Shown here piece by piece: positions 32,848-44,787 of a stretch of 64,000 nt of DNA. The stretch's first letter is position 1. Each line of letters starts with the position of its first letter. Source of the stretch: Schizophyllum amplum. Its lineage: Eukaryota; Basidiomycota; Agaricomycetes; Agaricales; Schizophyllaceae. The translations under genes were made by a program, and so were the position numbers. The notes under the pieces were generated by a model that ran no database searches, was not told where the DNA came from, and saw only the letters and a list, made by a program, of their open reading frames with translations. Location of the stretch: contig VDMD01000006.1 in NCBI GenBank assembly GCA_007026445.1, forward strand, positions 744,001-808,000, written 5' to 3'.

Positions 32848-35842
32848 ATGTCGGATGCGCAGCCGTCCGCATCGGCTTCGAAGCGGCAGCGCTCTGGCTC
32901 TCCGCCGGGTCAGCAAGCTCAAAAGAAGACAAAGCCACTACCAACCAGGAAGCAGCTCAGGCAGATGGAGAAGAGGAGGAAGAACGAGGAGACACCGCCG
33001 AAGCGGCCAGAAAGCTACCGCGTCACTAATAAAGACCTAGCTGACAAGGCAAAGAAAGCCATATACGTACGTCTTTCCTCTTCTGCTTTTCATGCGGCGA
33101 TTTCTCATGTGCCTTTCAGAATGCGGTTAACACGCACATACGCGCGCTGGCTGTCATGCCTAGCGAGAAGAGCGTTCCGTGGTCTGTCCCCGCCAGCTAC
33201 AAGCAACAAGTTATGCAGCGGTACAGCAACGACGACGATGACGACGATATTGGGGTCACCGTCCAGACGGAGCTCACGGCGAACGCAGACACGATCAACC
33301 TTGCCGCCGAGACCTTGCAGATCCTCCGGCGCATGACCCCTGAAGACATCGGCAACAGTCGAATCGCGAAAAGCGTTGCAGAGATCGACGACCACGTTCT
33401 TCTCGATATGTATCGCACAGTCGCAGTCCATGGTCTGTCGCGATGGGGCCCTGACCCTCTGGGTGGGGTGAAGTCGGTGTATAATCGACTGCATCGTGAT
33501 ATCGCTATGACGACGTTCAGCCATGCTGTCGACAAGAACGCCTATCTTCGACTGGGTGTCAGCTCTTCGCTCATTCGCGCGAACTGGGCATGGGTGGAGC
33601 GATGCTACAACAGCTTCGTCTTCTCCTATATGGCAGGCATCGCACGTGCAGAGAAGAATACGCCGGGAGCTCGCGCACTGCGTGTTTTGAAGGATAGGAT
33701 AGGGAGTCGTCGAAGGGCGGTGCGTGCGCTAGCAGATTTCATTCTCCATGTTACTGACGCTATATACAGCTCTCCCAGAAGCGCATGGAATATCTAGTGG
33801 AGCTGGGCTTCCCATACTACGTACGGCACATCGCGGAGGTGGCGGCTGCGCACTCTGAGGACGAAGAAGGACCGGATCCGAGCAACATGGAGGTTGAGCC
33901 GACGCACCCTATCCCTTCCACTTCGCAAGTTGTCGAGGAGCCTCTGTCTTTGCGGCTGGCGAAAGAGAAGGTAGCTCACGAGGAGGAGGCGAAAGAGGCC
34001 AAGAAGGCCGAGAAGCGGGCCAGGCGGGCAGCGGAATCGCCCAGCGACAAGGCGGCGAGGAGGGCGCGGGAGATGCCTGAGCAGAGGCGGGCGCGCAAGG
34101 AGACGGAGCATAGAGAGCGCAAGGAGCAGGAGAAGAAGCTGCAGCAGGCAAGGGACCATCTTGCGGCTGTGGAGGCGAAGGAGGCGAAGGCGCAACGGAA
34201 GAAGGAGCATGCCGCACTTTTCGAGGCGCCGCCAGTGCTGACTCGCCCCGCTCCCCCCGTCTTTCGTGTGGCCACACGCCGCTACCGTAATCCCAAGTTC
34301 ACTCAAGTCTTCCGTAACATTATTGATCCTAAGCGATTGGGTGCGGATCAGGTCCACTTCGGGCAGAAGCGCGGCAAGTGAGTAAACCTCAGGCAGTATA
34401 TTGTCTTTTTATTGACAACCGATTGCAGGGATGAGCGACGTCGCGTTGCTGGCCCATCGGGACAAGAGCTCAAGTTTACCGCTATACCAAATCCCAAGCA
34501 CACCACCCTCGACTGGTACGACCCCGTCGCCTTCAACAAATGGACGCCAAAGCGCCGCAAATATGTCATGGACGGTACGCGCGAGGGGGACAGCTATCGC
34601 ATTGCCCTTCCTGTCAAGTCAGAGTGTAACACATGGGAGCAGCTCACCGAACTACGCGACAAGTACCCGTCGTACGCCGATTTCCGTGCAAAGTTTGGCA
34701 AGGCCGTTCTCGACGAGTACACATTTCCTACTGAGGAGCAGATCGCCAATTCGAAGGACGACAATGACAGTGTCTATTTCTCGTCCTCGGATTCGTCCGA
34801 CGATGATGACGACGGTGGAAAGGGTGCACCGGTGTCGCAGCAGCAGCAGCCCGATTCGTCCAGCTCTGGTCAGTCCAAGGGCAAGGGCAAGTCTCGCGAG
34901 GATCACGAGGACGAGCGGCGGGAGGGGGAGGGGAATATGGAGCAGGACGACAATCCCAACAACTTCGGCGGCGGCGGCGGCGGCGGTTTTGGCGGCGGTT
35001 TCATCGAAGATGATGGATACGACGCCGCCATGGAAGACGACGATGTCGAGATCATTGCTGAAGACATCGATCCTCGGCCTGCCACCCCTGCTGATGATAT
35101 CGACCCTCGGCCCGCCGATGCGTACGTTGAGTTTAGCTACGCCGCCTCGACACCTCACGAGGACATCTCACTCGCCAAACCATCTTCTCGTCATTCTCCT
35201 CCCCATCGTACTCCATCGCCGCATCATCTTGATCTTGGCGGCAGTGCCGGTGCAGTTATGAGCGCTGCCTTAGAGCCTATGCCGCCTCCCCCGCCTCCGC
35301 CTCCGCCTCCCCCACCTCCGGCTCACCGCGGTGGGGTGCGGCAACAGGGCGGCGCTCCGACGTATTCGCCGTACAGCAAGGGCCCAGCTGGGGATTGGAA
35401 GACGACACATCCGCATATGAAGGACCCTCAGTGGTGGCACCAGCTACTGGCCCTTTCCTCGCAGCTTCCGAGCGGTGTACCACGTCACACCATCCCCATC
35501 CTGCGAGCAATGAGGAAGGCAGTTTTGGGCGATCCTAATGATCCGGGTCTGATCCGGCTACCGAACTTCAACGAGCCCGAAGCTATCGCTCAGTTTGAAG
35601 AACACGGCGTGTCGTATCTTATGGATCAGGTCTATGCTGACCGCGATCATGGGCGATACCTTGGCAAGGAAGATCGGCAGCGTCTCAAAGCCTCGTCATC
35701 GGGCGGGTCAGGTAAAGGGAAGGGGTCGGGCAGGGCACCGGTTTCGAAGACGACGCGCCAGATGGCTACTGCCGCAGCAAGCTCTCGTCAAGCGGAGGCG
35801 GCTGGGGCGAAGATGGTGGTGGATGATCAAGGTGGTACTTGA
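32848..35842 (+). CDS. CACTA accessory protein ORF-A, 946 aa, unknown function
   Basis: Exons 32848-33066, 33120-33719, 33770-34377 and 34429-35842 (2841 nt) splice cleanly over introns of 50-53 nt. The N-terminus is basic (KRQRSGSPPGQQAQKKTK, KQLRQMEKRRKNEE). A helical region follows (about residues 75-290) with VPWSVPASYKQQVMQRYSN, GLSRWGPDPLGGVKSVYNRL and ANWAWVERCYNSFVFSYMAG. Next is a long charged coiled-coil-like stretch (KEAKKAEKRARRAAE..., about residues 320-440). Then come LDWYDPVAFNKWTPKRRKY and ELRDKYPSYADFRAKFG, acidic Asp/Ser and Gly runs, and a polyproline tract. I do not recognise a named domain. Position just inside the left end, ahead of and on the same strand as the transposase, suggests a helper for transposition (for example end binding). 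That is inference. Confidence 0.8.
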
Positions 35843-35944
35843 GTTTTTTGTCATGTAGTCTGGATGCAGGGCTACCGGTAGCACCTGTAGTTGTAGTTTT
35901 GGATGACCGTATCTGTATGTATGTGCCATATTTTTATATTGAAA

Positions 35945-36010
35945 TTTGAGCGCACTTCGGGATTTGAACATGGAACTACGACTAGCGCGCTATTGTCAGT
36001 CCAGTCCATC
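35945..36010 (-). other. Possible tRNA-like relic with a Pol III B box
   Basis: The minus strand contains GTTCAAATCCC, a perfect match to the B-box consensus, inside TTCCATGTTCAAATCCCGAA, and ends with GTGCGCT. An AGCGCGC at the other side could pair with GTGCGCT at 6 of 7 positions. The D-arm and anticodon arm are not convincing, so no tRNA gene is called. It lies between ORF-A and the transposase gene. Confidence 0.25.
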
Positions 36011-36066
36011 ACCTTTTGCCTTGTACCTCCATCTCCCAGCCCTGCCTTGTCATTCTATCTCATTTT

Positions 36067-39000
36067 ATGGCCGAAAACGAGGTCATCTGTAGCTGTATCA
36101 GTGCGGGTTGTGGCCGGGAGACTGCAGATGCTTACGGGTATCCTGTTCAAGGTCGCTGGGTTTCTACGCCGGTGTATAATCGACACCGAGAGAACGATAT
36201 AGCAGCCAATGAAGAAGCAGACGACGAAGCAGATGGCGCACCAGCGAGAGGAAGAAAAAAGAAGAAGAGGTCACAGGGGGAGAAGAGAAAACGGCGGCAA
36301 TCATCGGTCTCAGGCGGGAGGGAGAGGAGTACACCGAAGGGTAATGCTATCATCCGTGCATCGTTCACCTTGGTACTATACTCATAGCATGCACAGATAT
36401 CAACATTCCTACTACACTCATTGAGATGCAGTGCTGCTTCTTGGCAGTCTGGCTCAACCTCCGCGCTGGTCTTCCGCAATATGCATCCAATGTGCTTCTC
36501 TGTGGCCTGGACATCATCCTAAACACCATCATCTCTATTATCCAAGCCACTCTGCTCACATATGGCCTACCCATCACCATCTCTCCGCTCCGCATCCCTC
36601 ACGACGTCCGCACTGCGTACAAGCGCTGCTCTATCGAGCCCGAGATCTCTCGCACCGCATGTTGCCCTAAGTGCTTCAAGCTCTGGGTTAACCAGGACCC
36701 TCCAAAGACATGTGACTACAAGGAGACAAGATATACACGAAATGCATGTGGTACAAAGCTGTGGAGGACGCAAAATACTCTGCATGGTCCCAAACGTGTT
36801 CCACGCCGCTACTTCTCTACCCAGTCTTTCGACTCTTGGCTGACGCACTTCCTCTCTCGACGCATCATTGTGGAAGCCCTCGAGCGTACACACAACCAGC
36901 ACACAAATGGCCATGGCCCGGTATTTGGTGCAGAGATGCGCGATGTGCAGGACAGCCCCGCCTGGCGAGACCTACACGGCATTCGCAGTACACCATTTGA
37001 CTTGGTGTTTGGCATATACGTTGATTGGTTCAACCCATTTACGAACAAGATTGCTGGTGAGTTTTAATTCATTGAATTGAATTGAATCGGAAATTCATCT
37101 ATATTGTGGCGTGATAGGGAAAGTCGTATCTTGTGGCGCAATTGTGCTCTACTGTCTCAATCTCCCACCGCATCTTCGATACCGTCCTGAAAATGTCTTC
37201 ATTGCTGGCCTCACTCCACCGCCTCACTCGCCAAGTTTTGTCACAATCGCTCATATTCTCGATCCTGTCTTTGTTGCGATCCTGAAATTCCAATCGCCGG
37301 GGCAGCCTATGCGAGTCTTCGGCCACCAAGAGGACATCACCGTCTCAGCTCAGGCGATCCCCTTGATAGCCGATCTACAGGCCAGTCGCAAAGTCAGTGG
37401 CTTTCTATCACACAGCGCAAGCTTGTTCTGCTCGTTTTGCATGTGTCGTCTGGTCGACATCGAAAGCTTGGATAATCACACCCTCCGTGATACCCAGTCC
37501 GTTCGCTCAGCCGCCGCTGACTGGCTCGCGGCTACGACCAAGACGAGCCGAGCGGCACTTGCCAAGGAGAATGGTGTACGCTGGACTCCGATGTTTTCGC
37601 TTCCTTACTACGATCCCACTCGCCATGTTATACTCGGATTCATGCATAACTGGCTGGAGGGCGTTCTGCAGCATCAACTCCGCGATCTCTACGGCATTGG
37701 GCGTAATGCTGTAGAGGAGCGCAAGAACCACACAGCTGCTGTTCTTCTGGATGATGACGCACAGGGATCTGCTGCAACAAGTACTGCTGCGTCAGAGATG
37801 TCACATTCCGGAACAGACTCAGATAACGCAGCTATGCAGGTGGACGCACCTACACCATCAAACATCACCTCCACCTCCGCTCTCTTGTCCTCATCTGATG
37901 ATGACAGTTCCTCGCTCACAGCGCGACCCCTACCTCTATACAACAGAGAAGATGATCGTGATGATGGGGATGCTTGGACAGGCGATCTACCTCCTCTTCC
38001 AGCTCTCCCAACTGGCACCCAACCCTTCAGGTTCACTGCTACTCAACTCGCCGAAATTCACCAAGCAATCGAAGAGGTCTGGCTCCCCTCCTGGGTTGAG
38101 CGACCGCCAACAAACCTTGGTGATGCTAGTCATGGCAAACTGAAGGCTCGCACCTACCTCACGCTCTTCTCCATCATATTTCCGCTCAAGTTCCCGGATT
38201 TCTGGTGGAATCCTGATGAACCAGACACTACCAACCGGTGGATGTTCACCAACTTCTATGATCTCGTAGCTGCAACAAATATTCAAGCTTCGTTCAGCAC
38301 TTCAAACGCAAAGGCAGATCAATACGACATCCATTACCGGCGTTATCGCGAACATCTGCGGGCGCTCTTCCCTAACCATCGATCCAAACCCAACCATCAC
38401 TATGCCATGCATTCGTCTTCACTCATGAAGTACTGGGGCCCTCTTCCTGCTCTAAGCGAGTTTCCGGGAGAGCGCATGAACGGCATGCTGCAGCGTGTAA
38501 AAACAAACCGCCATCTATGTGAGTTAAGCCAAGTTGACTGTTGATGCGTAGTACTGACTATTCACTATCAAAGGGGACTTGGACTTGACGATGCTCCGCC
38601 AGATGTGCCGTCGCGGCCGTTTGGAAGCTCTCCTTCAGGATGGCACTCCAGGCGATGATTCGCTGAGGAAGCTAGCTGATATTCTGGAGCCACAGTTGCG
38701 CCAGACACATGGTCAGACGCATGCAGCAGCCACTGCAACATACGCAACATCCTTGTCTGACTCATCGTCGTCGGACTCCTCAGATGATGCCAACACAGAG
38801 GAACCAGCAGTCCCAGCCTCTGCCACACCCCTCTCCCCTCACGCGCTAGTAGAATTCCTGCAGAAATCGCCTAAACTTCCCGTCACCGAGTACAATGTGC
38901 TTCTCCAATATCTGCAGGCATCTGGACGGTCGTATCGCTCTGTCTACACAGCATCATCATCATCCAATATCCCCATCCTTCACAATCTTGCACAACGCCC

Positions 39001-39430
39001 ACTGTCCATCAAGCTCGGGGACGCAGGAATTTCTCGAGACTATAAAACGTACAGCTGCCAGAGCGCTCATCCTGCTGCAAGTGCTGTCCAGTACTACGAC
39101 CCCGTCAAACAGCGCCAAGACACCGGCCTCATACAGTATATCTGGCGAGTGGCCCTTAGTGACGATGCTATCCACACATTCGTTGGGATTCAGCCACATC
39201 TACCGCTGCCACTTGCCGAGGAGAAGCGAGGACCATACTTCCACTTCCCAGAATTCAAATGCCGTCTCGTCGATGCAAAACCATCCAATGTCCTTGTTGT
39301 TGTTGAGCCAGCTCACATCATTGCGCATGTGAGCATCATGCACAAGCCATCAGGCTTATTTGGTATACCAAGGAAGTTCCTTGCTATCAATCTAGCATAC
39401 GACAGAGGGCTCCGCAATCCGCGCCGCTGA
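36067..39430 (+). CDS. CACTA transposase (Tnp2-like), 1046 aa
   Basis: Exons 36067-36340, 36448-37056, 37118-38518 and 38574-39430 (3141 nt) join over introns of 107, 61 and 55 nt with no stop. The N-terminus carries a short Cys segment (ICSCISAGCG) and a basic patch. The conserved core includes IPHDVRTAYKRC, ACCPKCFKLW, FDLVFGIYVDWFNPFTNKIA, GKVVSCGAIVLYCLNLPPHL and RYRPENVFIAGLTPPPHSP. It continues with RKVSGFLSHSASLFCSFC, GVRWTPMF, LGFMHNWLEGVLQHQLRDLY, HYAMHSSSLMKYWGPLPAL, FPGERMNGMLQRVKTNRH and LTMLRQMCRRGRLEALL. This is the usual order of agaricomycete Tnp2-type transposases, and the length is complete. It would cut and rejoin the element at its CACTG ends. A Ser/Thr/Asp-rich insert (residues about 520-590) is variable in the family. 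Confidence 0.93.
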
Positions 39431-39923
39431 AGCCGTCCACTAGTGAGGGTTCTATGTTTTTGTAAAGCCATCACTCACATCATTAAAGCAGCTTCCTGTG
39501 ATGGAGTCCCCTATACCTCTCTTCTACCACTCCTCCACCCTTTCATCCTTTTACCCATGCCCCTCTACCCTGCCACAACTTTTAGCCAATGCCACCATTT
39601 TTTATTGATCACCATCCTATTCTTTTCTCGCCCCCACCCCACCCCCGCCCACCCATAGCCCCACGAACACCCCGCTGCCACGCACCTGCCACTACTGCGC
39701 TGCCGCGCTGCCACCTGCTTGCTGACACCGCCACCCCGACACCACTGCTACACTGCCCCGACAGACGCTAAGGACGTCAAACTCTGGCTCCCATCGGCGG
39801 ATCCACAGATTGGAACCCACCCCCACTGACAACGGCCCAGTACTCATTAACGGAAGAAACGCTACCCGCCTACCCTACCCGCCTACCCGCACACCCGCAC
39901 GCCGGTGACCCGGCTCTGGTGAC
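39431..39923. other. Spacer after the CACTA transposase
   Basis: C/T- and CCACC-rich DNA (for example CCCCACCCCACCCCCGCCCA near 39632) and CTACCCGCCTACCCGCACAC near 39870. No gene recognised. Confidence 0.5.
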
Positions 39924-42600
39924 ATGCGCGCTCCCTGGTCAATGAAGAAATGTGAGGCCGAGTTCTTGTCATCTACAACGTGGATCGGCTTCGACTGGAA
40001 CCTCGCCCTCCGCCAGGTCGGCCTTCCTGAGGCCAAACACATCAAGTGCATCGACCGCGTTACGACCTTCCAGGCAAGGGGCTGGTCTCGCGGCGGGGGT
40101 CCGCCTTGTGGACTACCGTCGCCTCGCGGGCATGCTGGAGCACGCAGCGTTTGTACTTACGGACGGCGCTTCGCGCCTACCGGTGCTGTACCACGCGATG
40201 CGAGGCTTCAACGGCGACGAGAACGCGGTCTGCCACACCTCCAATTCAGTGTGATGTGCTGAATTGGTGGTTGAAGTGGCTGCGCGACCGTTCGTCTATC
40301 CGCCAGTTCTACCCGACCGCCGAACTCCAAGACCTCAGCCTGTACGTTGACGCCTCGACCAGCTGGGGGGCATCGGCCTCTTCTTCAACGGCAGATGGGC
40401 CGCGTTCCAGCTCGCCCCCCGACTGGAAGGCGGACGGTGGCCGCGACATCTGTTGGCTCGAGGCCGTCGCCCTTGAGCTCCTCCTCTATATGCATCAGCT
40501 TGGTCTTACACACGGCCGCTTCCGCATTACACACGGCCGCTTCCGCATCTACTCTGACAACATGGGCGCCATCGGTGCCCACTCAAAAGGCCGCAGCTCT
40601 AACGAGAATATCAATTTATGCGTCTGACGCTCAATTTCATTCGCTGCTCTACACCTCATGGTTCTCGACTTTGTCTACGTCACCTCTGCCGTCAACCCCG
40701 CCGACCCAATCTCTCGCGGTGATTTGGGCCTCCCTTCCGTGCGCATCGCGCGCACCTTCAGCCTCCCAGGCGTTCTCTCCAAGTGTCTTTGGGACACTCA
40801 TGGATAGGTAAGCGCCCTCGACCTCCTCACCCCCCTTGCCTCACCTTTCGCCCAGTTCCTTTGCTGCATGGGTCGCCCGTGCGACCTTGAGAGGTGGTGT
40901 CGAGCCTTCGGGCTCACCTCCCCTCGAAACACACCCTCTATTGCTCAGACTCGCTCTCTGCATGGTAAGCCTCTCCTCGACATTCACACCTTCGCCTTCA
41001 CTGCTCACCTCGCACCTCAGCCTCTAATGCTGCCTCAATCATGTCGAGGCTCAACCCCGCACCTGCGTCTCCCGCCAGCTTCGACAAAGGTTTCTGTTGT
41101 CCTCTTCCTACCTCGCTACCTCGCTCATGCCCCCCGCAGCCTCCCCCTTGCATAGGCTGTGTGAATCCGGGCACGCGCGCCCCTGCGCTCCCGCCGTCAC
41201 CTCCTCAAACCGCTCCCGTAGCCTCTCCACGTGCTCCCACGCCTGCTCCCCACGACCACCACGCCCTCATGCCTGCGGCCGCCTTCCTTCGCACCCGCTC
41301 CAGTCGTCACAGCTCAGCCTGCCGTCGCATCCTCGCCGCCTACACCCGTCCCCGGCGTCTTCTCCTCGATATGGGCGGAGGAGAACGCCCTCGAGCTTCA
41401 AGCATACACCGATACGCCGCCCATGCACTCACCTTACTCAAGCAGGCGCGCGCGCCGAGCGGCAGCAATGCGTACAACGCGAGTTGGCTCCGCCCAGCGG
41501 TTCCCGCTTCCTACCGATGCCTAGCGTGGTTGACACCGCGCGCCCTCGCTCGGCAGAAGGACATGGGCATTGTCTGTGCCGAGCTGCAGTCGAAGGTCCT
41601 CAGCAAGGTGATGGCTCGCTACCAAGACAATATGCTCACCCAGTACGGCACCAGCCCCTCCGCTTCACCCAGTGGTGCGATTGCGAAGGCATCTCCGAGT
41701 CCCTGCGTATGCCGGCAGATGCGATCCTGCTCGCCACATTTGCGGCGGACACTCACAAAGGTGGCACTGGGGGCCGCCCGCGTGCGCAGCTGGATGTGCG
41801 GGCTACAGCTACGGCACGCGTCAATGGTGCCCGCTGGAACGGCGGCGACTTCCTCGTCGAAAGCATCCTCAAGATGGCCAACAAGAAAGGCGCCGTGTAC
41901 AGCCGTCTCCTCCGGAACCCTGTCAGCCTCCCTCCGTGCGCTCAAGGGAGGGCGCGCTCGTCCTCTCCCTCTCCCGCCCGCGCGACGCTGCGCTCTGGGC
42001 TGCCGCCCTCATCTCATTCTGGGGATGTCTCATCTCGGCGAGCTGCTACCTTGCACAAACCGCAAGTACGATCTGGTCTACAACCCGGCTCGCAACACAG
42101 ACATGGCGCCGCAGCGAAGCTGACGGTCATGTCACCGTCAGCTTCCATATCCCCTTCACAAAGACCACCGCGAGCTGGGCGTGCGCTGCCGCGTCATGTC
42201 TGCGCCGCCCATCTACGCCGACCTCTGCCCTGCCCCATCTGGGCCCTCGACAATCACCTCACCATCAACTGCAACCTTCCGCTCACCTCTTTGTCAACTC
42301 CGGCCTCGCCACAGCGACCTACAAGGAGATGCTCGTTCCCCTGATGGACGATGCCGTCGCCTCGCCGGCCTCGACCCCGTCAAGGGGCACAGCTACCGCA
42401 TCAACGGTACGCTGGGAGGCTGCTCGACGGTGTCCCACCCGAGCATATCATGCAGGTCGGGGGTGGACCCTTCTTGTGCTTCCTTACCTACTGGCGCCGT
42501 TTGGACGTTGTCGTACCTGCAGGGATTGCAGGGATTGCGCGCATGCCACATGGCGCGCACTCCAAGACTCATTCGCTCTCGCTCATTGCATTACTTTAGA
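39924..42600 (+). pseudogene. DIRS-order retroelement relic: RT connection, RNase H and tyrosine recombinase
   Basis: Scattered over three frames are WIGFDWNLALRQVGLPEAK (RT tail) and LSLYVDASTSWG with WLEAVALELL and IYSDNMGAIGAHSKGRS (RNase H). An exact short duplication in the DNA doubles HGRFRIT just before the last motif. DFVYVTSAVNPADPISRGD follows. The recombinase part has AALWAAALISFWGCL, GHSYRINGT and VGGGPFLCFLTYWRRLDVVV, the last resembling the H-x-x-R / Tyr end of tyrosine recombinases. Frameshifts and stops abound, so it is dead. It lies inside the CACTA element, between its transposase gene and the minisatellite, and is presumably an old insertion there; its edges and TSD were not found. 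Confidence 0.8.
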
Positions 42601-43080
42601 TATCATGTTTACTCAATACAGCAGTTCTTCATGAGACCCTTATGCTCGCTACCGCCCTGACACACTCAGGCCCTCTCTCTCAGGCTCGGCTTGGGCCTCG
42701 CGGCCCGTAGGGCCTTCTGCACCCGACCGTGTTTGCCCTGGGCTCCCTGGGCTCCGTTGGGAGCCTTCACTCGGTTTGGGCAGCACAGTCTGCTTCATCT
42801 TCATGCACTTTCCGCTTGGTCTGAGGCTATGCTCATCATCCGCTTCTGTGTTCCGTCGGCTGGTCCGCGGTTGTGGGTGGCTGCAGGGCGCGCGTCTGAC
42901 GGGCGCCGCCGCTGCAGTTCGTCCCCTGGCACGGCCGGCCTCTGCCCAACAAACCCCAGCCCTAGTTGAGTGCTAGGTTCCTCCTCGCATTCCCATCCGC
43001 GTCTACGCTACGTGTTCCTACCTAGATGTGTCCTAGGCCTCTTGAACCGCAGCTTTGCTTGAGTCCTGTCGAGACACTGT
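42601..43080. other. Spacer after the DIRS relic
   Basis: No coding signal. CTCAGGCCCTCTCTCTCAGG- and GGGCTCCCTGGGCTCCGTTG-type short repeats are present. It may be the 3' end of the retroelement. Confidence 0.4.
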
Positions 43081-44570
43081 CCCACGGTGTTTGGCTGTTC
43101 TCGTGACGACGCTCTTGCCTCCATCTCCTCGACTCTCGAGAAGTGACGCTTGTTACCGCCTTCTTTGCCCTTGAAGATCAACTTCCCCGCCTCCGCTGGA
43201 TTGAAAGAGCAACCTGCCTTCGCCTTCGACCTCGAAGCGACTCCTTGCTCTCGTCCTCGAAGTAACTCGCCCTCATGATGATCATCACTCACTGGCATGA
43301 TCATCACTTCACCTCTCTTTCTCTCTCTCTCTTTCTTTCTCTCTCTTTCTATCTCTCTCAAAAGCGCGACTCATCTTCGTCATCTCCTTCCTCCTCCTCC
43401 TCCATAGGTCAACTCTTTGCCTTCGCCGCCTGTTCTCGAAAGGGGCGACTTGCTCGCCTTCATCATCGTCATAATAAGGGCCATAAGGGCCACTTTCTCT
43501 GCCGCCTTCGTCCTGTCCTCTTCCCTCTTCGTCCTCATCCTCGCCCTCGCCCTCGCCCGCCCGCCTTCGTCCTCAAACTCGAAGCAACACACCCCCCACA
43601 TTTGACCGCGAGGATGACATCCTCAAAAAAGGTGACTTGCAGTCTCTAAGGGGTAACTCACCCGCTGTCGAAGCGACTCCTTCTCGCCTCCACCACCTCC
43701 TCGAAGCCTCAAAAGAACGATGCGCGCCTGCGTCCTTGAGGTGATTCACTCCCTCCCCCTCCTGTTGCCTTCGCCTTTACCCTCGAACGGGGCGACGTTG
43801 CTGCCTTCATTCTTGAAAGAGCGACTCATTGTCTTCGTCCTCCAGCCGTCGCCTTCTTCTCGCCTTTCGTCCGACTCGACAGAGGGCGACTTTGTCACTT
43901 CGTTGTCGTCTCCTCGAATGGGCGACTCGCCTTCGTCCTTAGGAGCAACTCATCTTCTTCATCCTCGAACGGCGACTTGTCCAACGTCTGTGTCCTCGCT
44001 GGTCTTAGTCTTAGTCCTCTTGAAACAATATCGTCGTGACTCCGCCCTCGTGTGTTTTCAAAGGGGTGATTTGTTGCTGTCTTCGTCCGATTCTCGGGGC
44101 AAATTGTGATCGATTGCGGCGTCCGTCCTCCAAGCTCTCGCGCCTTCATCGGCCTTCAAAGGGCGACTCGCCTTCTTCATCAAACAGGGGGGACGTCGCT
44201 TTCATCGTCCTACAATGAGCCATGTTGCCTACGCCGCCGCCTTAGCGGCCGACTCCCACCCTCGAGGCAGGGAAACTGGCTCCCTTCGCCATAGGCCATA
44301 GAACAGGGCAGCTCTTCTTCACCTTTGTCCACTTGACTCTTTGCCTTTGTCCACCAGTCACCAGTCACTAAGGCTAACAGCACAACTCGCCGCCTTTGTC
44401 AATGCGACTCGCTGTCGTCCTCCTACGCGTTGTTGTCCTCAAAGGCAACATCCTCACCTTCCGCATGGGCAACTTGTTGTCATCGCCATTGTCCTCGTCC
44501 TCAAAAGTGACTCTTTGTCTTCGAAGGAACGGTCTCCCCACCATCCTCCAAGAGTAAGGGTGATAATTCC
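43081..44570. repeat. Degenerate minisatellite within the CACTA element
   Basis: Variants of CTCGAANGGGCGACTYGCCT followed by TCGTC recur about 15-20 times at irregular spacing (for example 43435, 43676, 43783, 43911, 43966, 44154). Mutations make most copies unique. A CTCTCTTTCT tract (43310-43360) interrupts it. Open frames on both strands are composition-driven and no gene is called. Confidence 0.7.
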
Positions 44571-44787
44571 ACCCAACTCTCTTTTTCCTCTCCTCTTCGC
44601 CCGCATCTTCAAAGTACATAAGTGACATGTGCGAAGCATCAGCAAACTTGATCATGTCCTACATAAAAACAGGTGCTGAGTAATCTGTGAGGAGATAGGC
44701 AATTTTTTTACAATGCCAGAGGCATAAGACCATCATGGAGAAGCTAGGAAAACTGCAAAAAGGACCAAAGGTATGATAATTATCTCT
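44571..44787. other. 3' flank of ORF-C
   Basis: AT-richer sequence between the minisatellite and the minus-strand stop at 44788. No feature recognised. Confidence 0.4.
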
